Part shown: piece after piece, positions 5,894 through 6,036 of the stretch | Numbering within the stretch: position 1 is the stretch's first letter | Layout of the letters: the number at the start of each line of letters is the position of its first letter | Assembly (NCBI GenBank): GCA_964433065.1 | Contig: CAYSPZ010000084.1 | Span: 1 to 6,036 of the forward strand | Length of the DNA: 6,036 nucleotides | Reading direction: 5' to 3' | DNA from: RGIG3009 sp964433065 | Lineage (GTDB): Bacteria; Bacillota; Clostridia; Oscillospirales; Acutalibacteraceae | Notes under the pieces: generated by a model | Databases searched by the model: none | What the model saw: only the letters and a program-made list of their open reading frames with translations | Told to the model about the DNA's origin: nothing | Position numbers and translations under genes: made by a program

Positions 5894-6036
5894 TTACCAC
5901 ACGAATGCGAGGACTTCGCCGCCCACGTTTTCTTTGCGGGCTTGTTTATCGGTCATAACGCCTTTCGACGTGGACACGATGGCGGTGCCGATGCCTTTCA
6001 TGACCTTCGGCATATCCTCACTGCTGGAATAGATGC
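5894..6036 (-). CDS. rpsH: 30S ribosomal protein S8 (3' part; 5' end outside window)
   Basis: S8 is a small-subunit protein that binds the central domain of 16S rRNA and helps assemble the 30S platform; in E. coli it also represses its own operon. Only the C-terminal 47 codons are present. Read from the minus strand, they contain the family's C-terminal signature GIGTAIVSTSKGVMTD, and the protein ends GGEVLAFVW before a TAA stop at 5894-5896. This tail is nearly identical to known bacterial S8 proteins, so the call is firm despite truncation by the window edge. The next gene, rplF, starts 13 bases downstream, which matches the standard spc order S8-L6-L18-S5. Nothing can be said about the start codon or the N-terminal domain. 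Confidence 0.97.
   Translation of the reverse strand, partial: IYSSSEDMPKVMKGIGTAIVSTSKGVMTDKQARKENVGGEVLAFVW

Noticed and set aside
4693..5958. Plus-strand open frame of 421 codons opposite rpsE, rplR and rplF
   Set aside because: It is antisense to three certain ribosomal protein genes. In rplR and rplF its codons align exactly with theirs, so it stays open because the genes avoid TTA, CTA and TCA codons. Its translation shows no recognisable domain.

Overview
The window is a stretch of a bacterial ribosomal-protein 'spc/alpha' superoperon. Every gene lies on the minus strand, so transcription runs from base 6036 towards base 1. In transcription order: rpsH (S8, 3' end only), rplF (L6), rplR (L18), rpsE (S5), rpmD (L30), rplO (L15), secY, adk, map, infA (IF-1), rpmJ (L36) and rpsM (S13), then rpsK (S11, 5' end only). 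The order secY-adk-map-infA-rpmJ-rpsM-rpsK is the Gram-positive/Firmicutes arrangement. In E. coli adk, map and infA are not in this operon. Together with the four-cysteine lid of the adenylate kinase, the strong GGAGG-type ribosome binding sites and a moderate GC content (about half, judged by eye), this suggests a member of the Clostridia (class-level inference). No closer placement is claimed.

Region by region: 4434-6036 holds the spc core (S8, L6, L18, S5). 3757-4418 holds L30 and L15. 2424-3755 is the translocon subunit SecY, whose start lies one base after the rplO stop. A 111-base gap at 2313-2423 carries two inverted repeats and is the largest non-coding stretch in the window. 931-2312 holds adk and map, two bases apart. 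569-918 holds infA and the 37-codon rpmJ. 1-517 holds rpsM and the start of rpsK. All other gaps are 1-51 bases and most contain only a Shine-Dalgarno sequence. I see no convincing promoter, and no terminator with a proper U-tract.

Functionally the set makes ribosome parts (30S: S5, S8, S11, S13; 50S: L6, L15, L18, L30, L36), the initiation factor IF-1, the membrane channel that exports nascent proteins, the enzyme that trims their N-terminal methionine, and adenylate kinase, which rebalances adenine nucleotides. All complete genes look intact and of normal length.

This is a conserved housekeeping region and I find no new biological system in it. The points worth a second look are modest: a TTG start for rpsE, a strong 14-bp palindrome plus a second small hairpin between secY and adk, a small hairpin between rpmJ and rpsM, and the lack of the KOW-domain gene that some relatives carry between map and infA.
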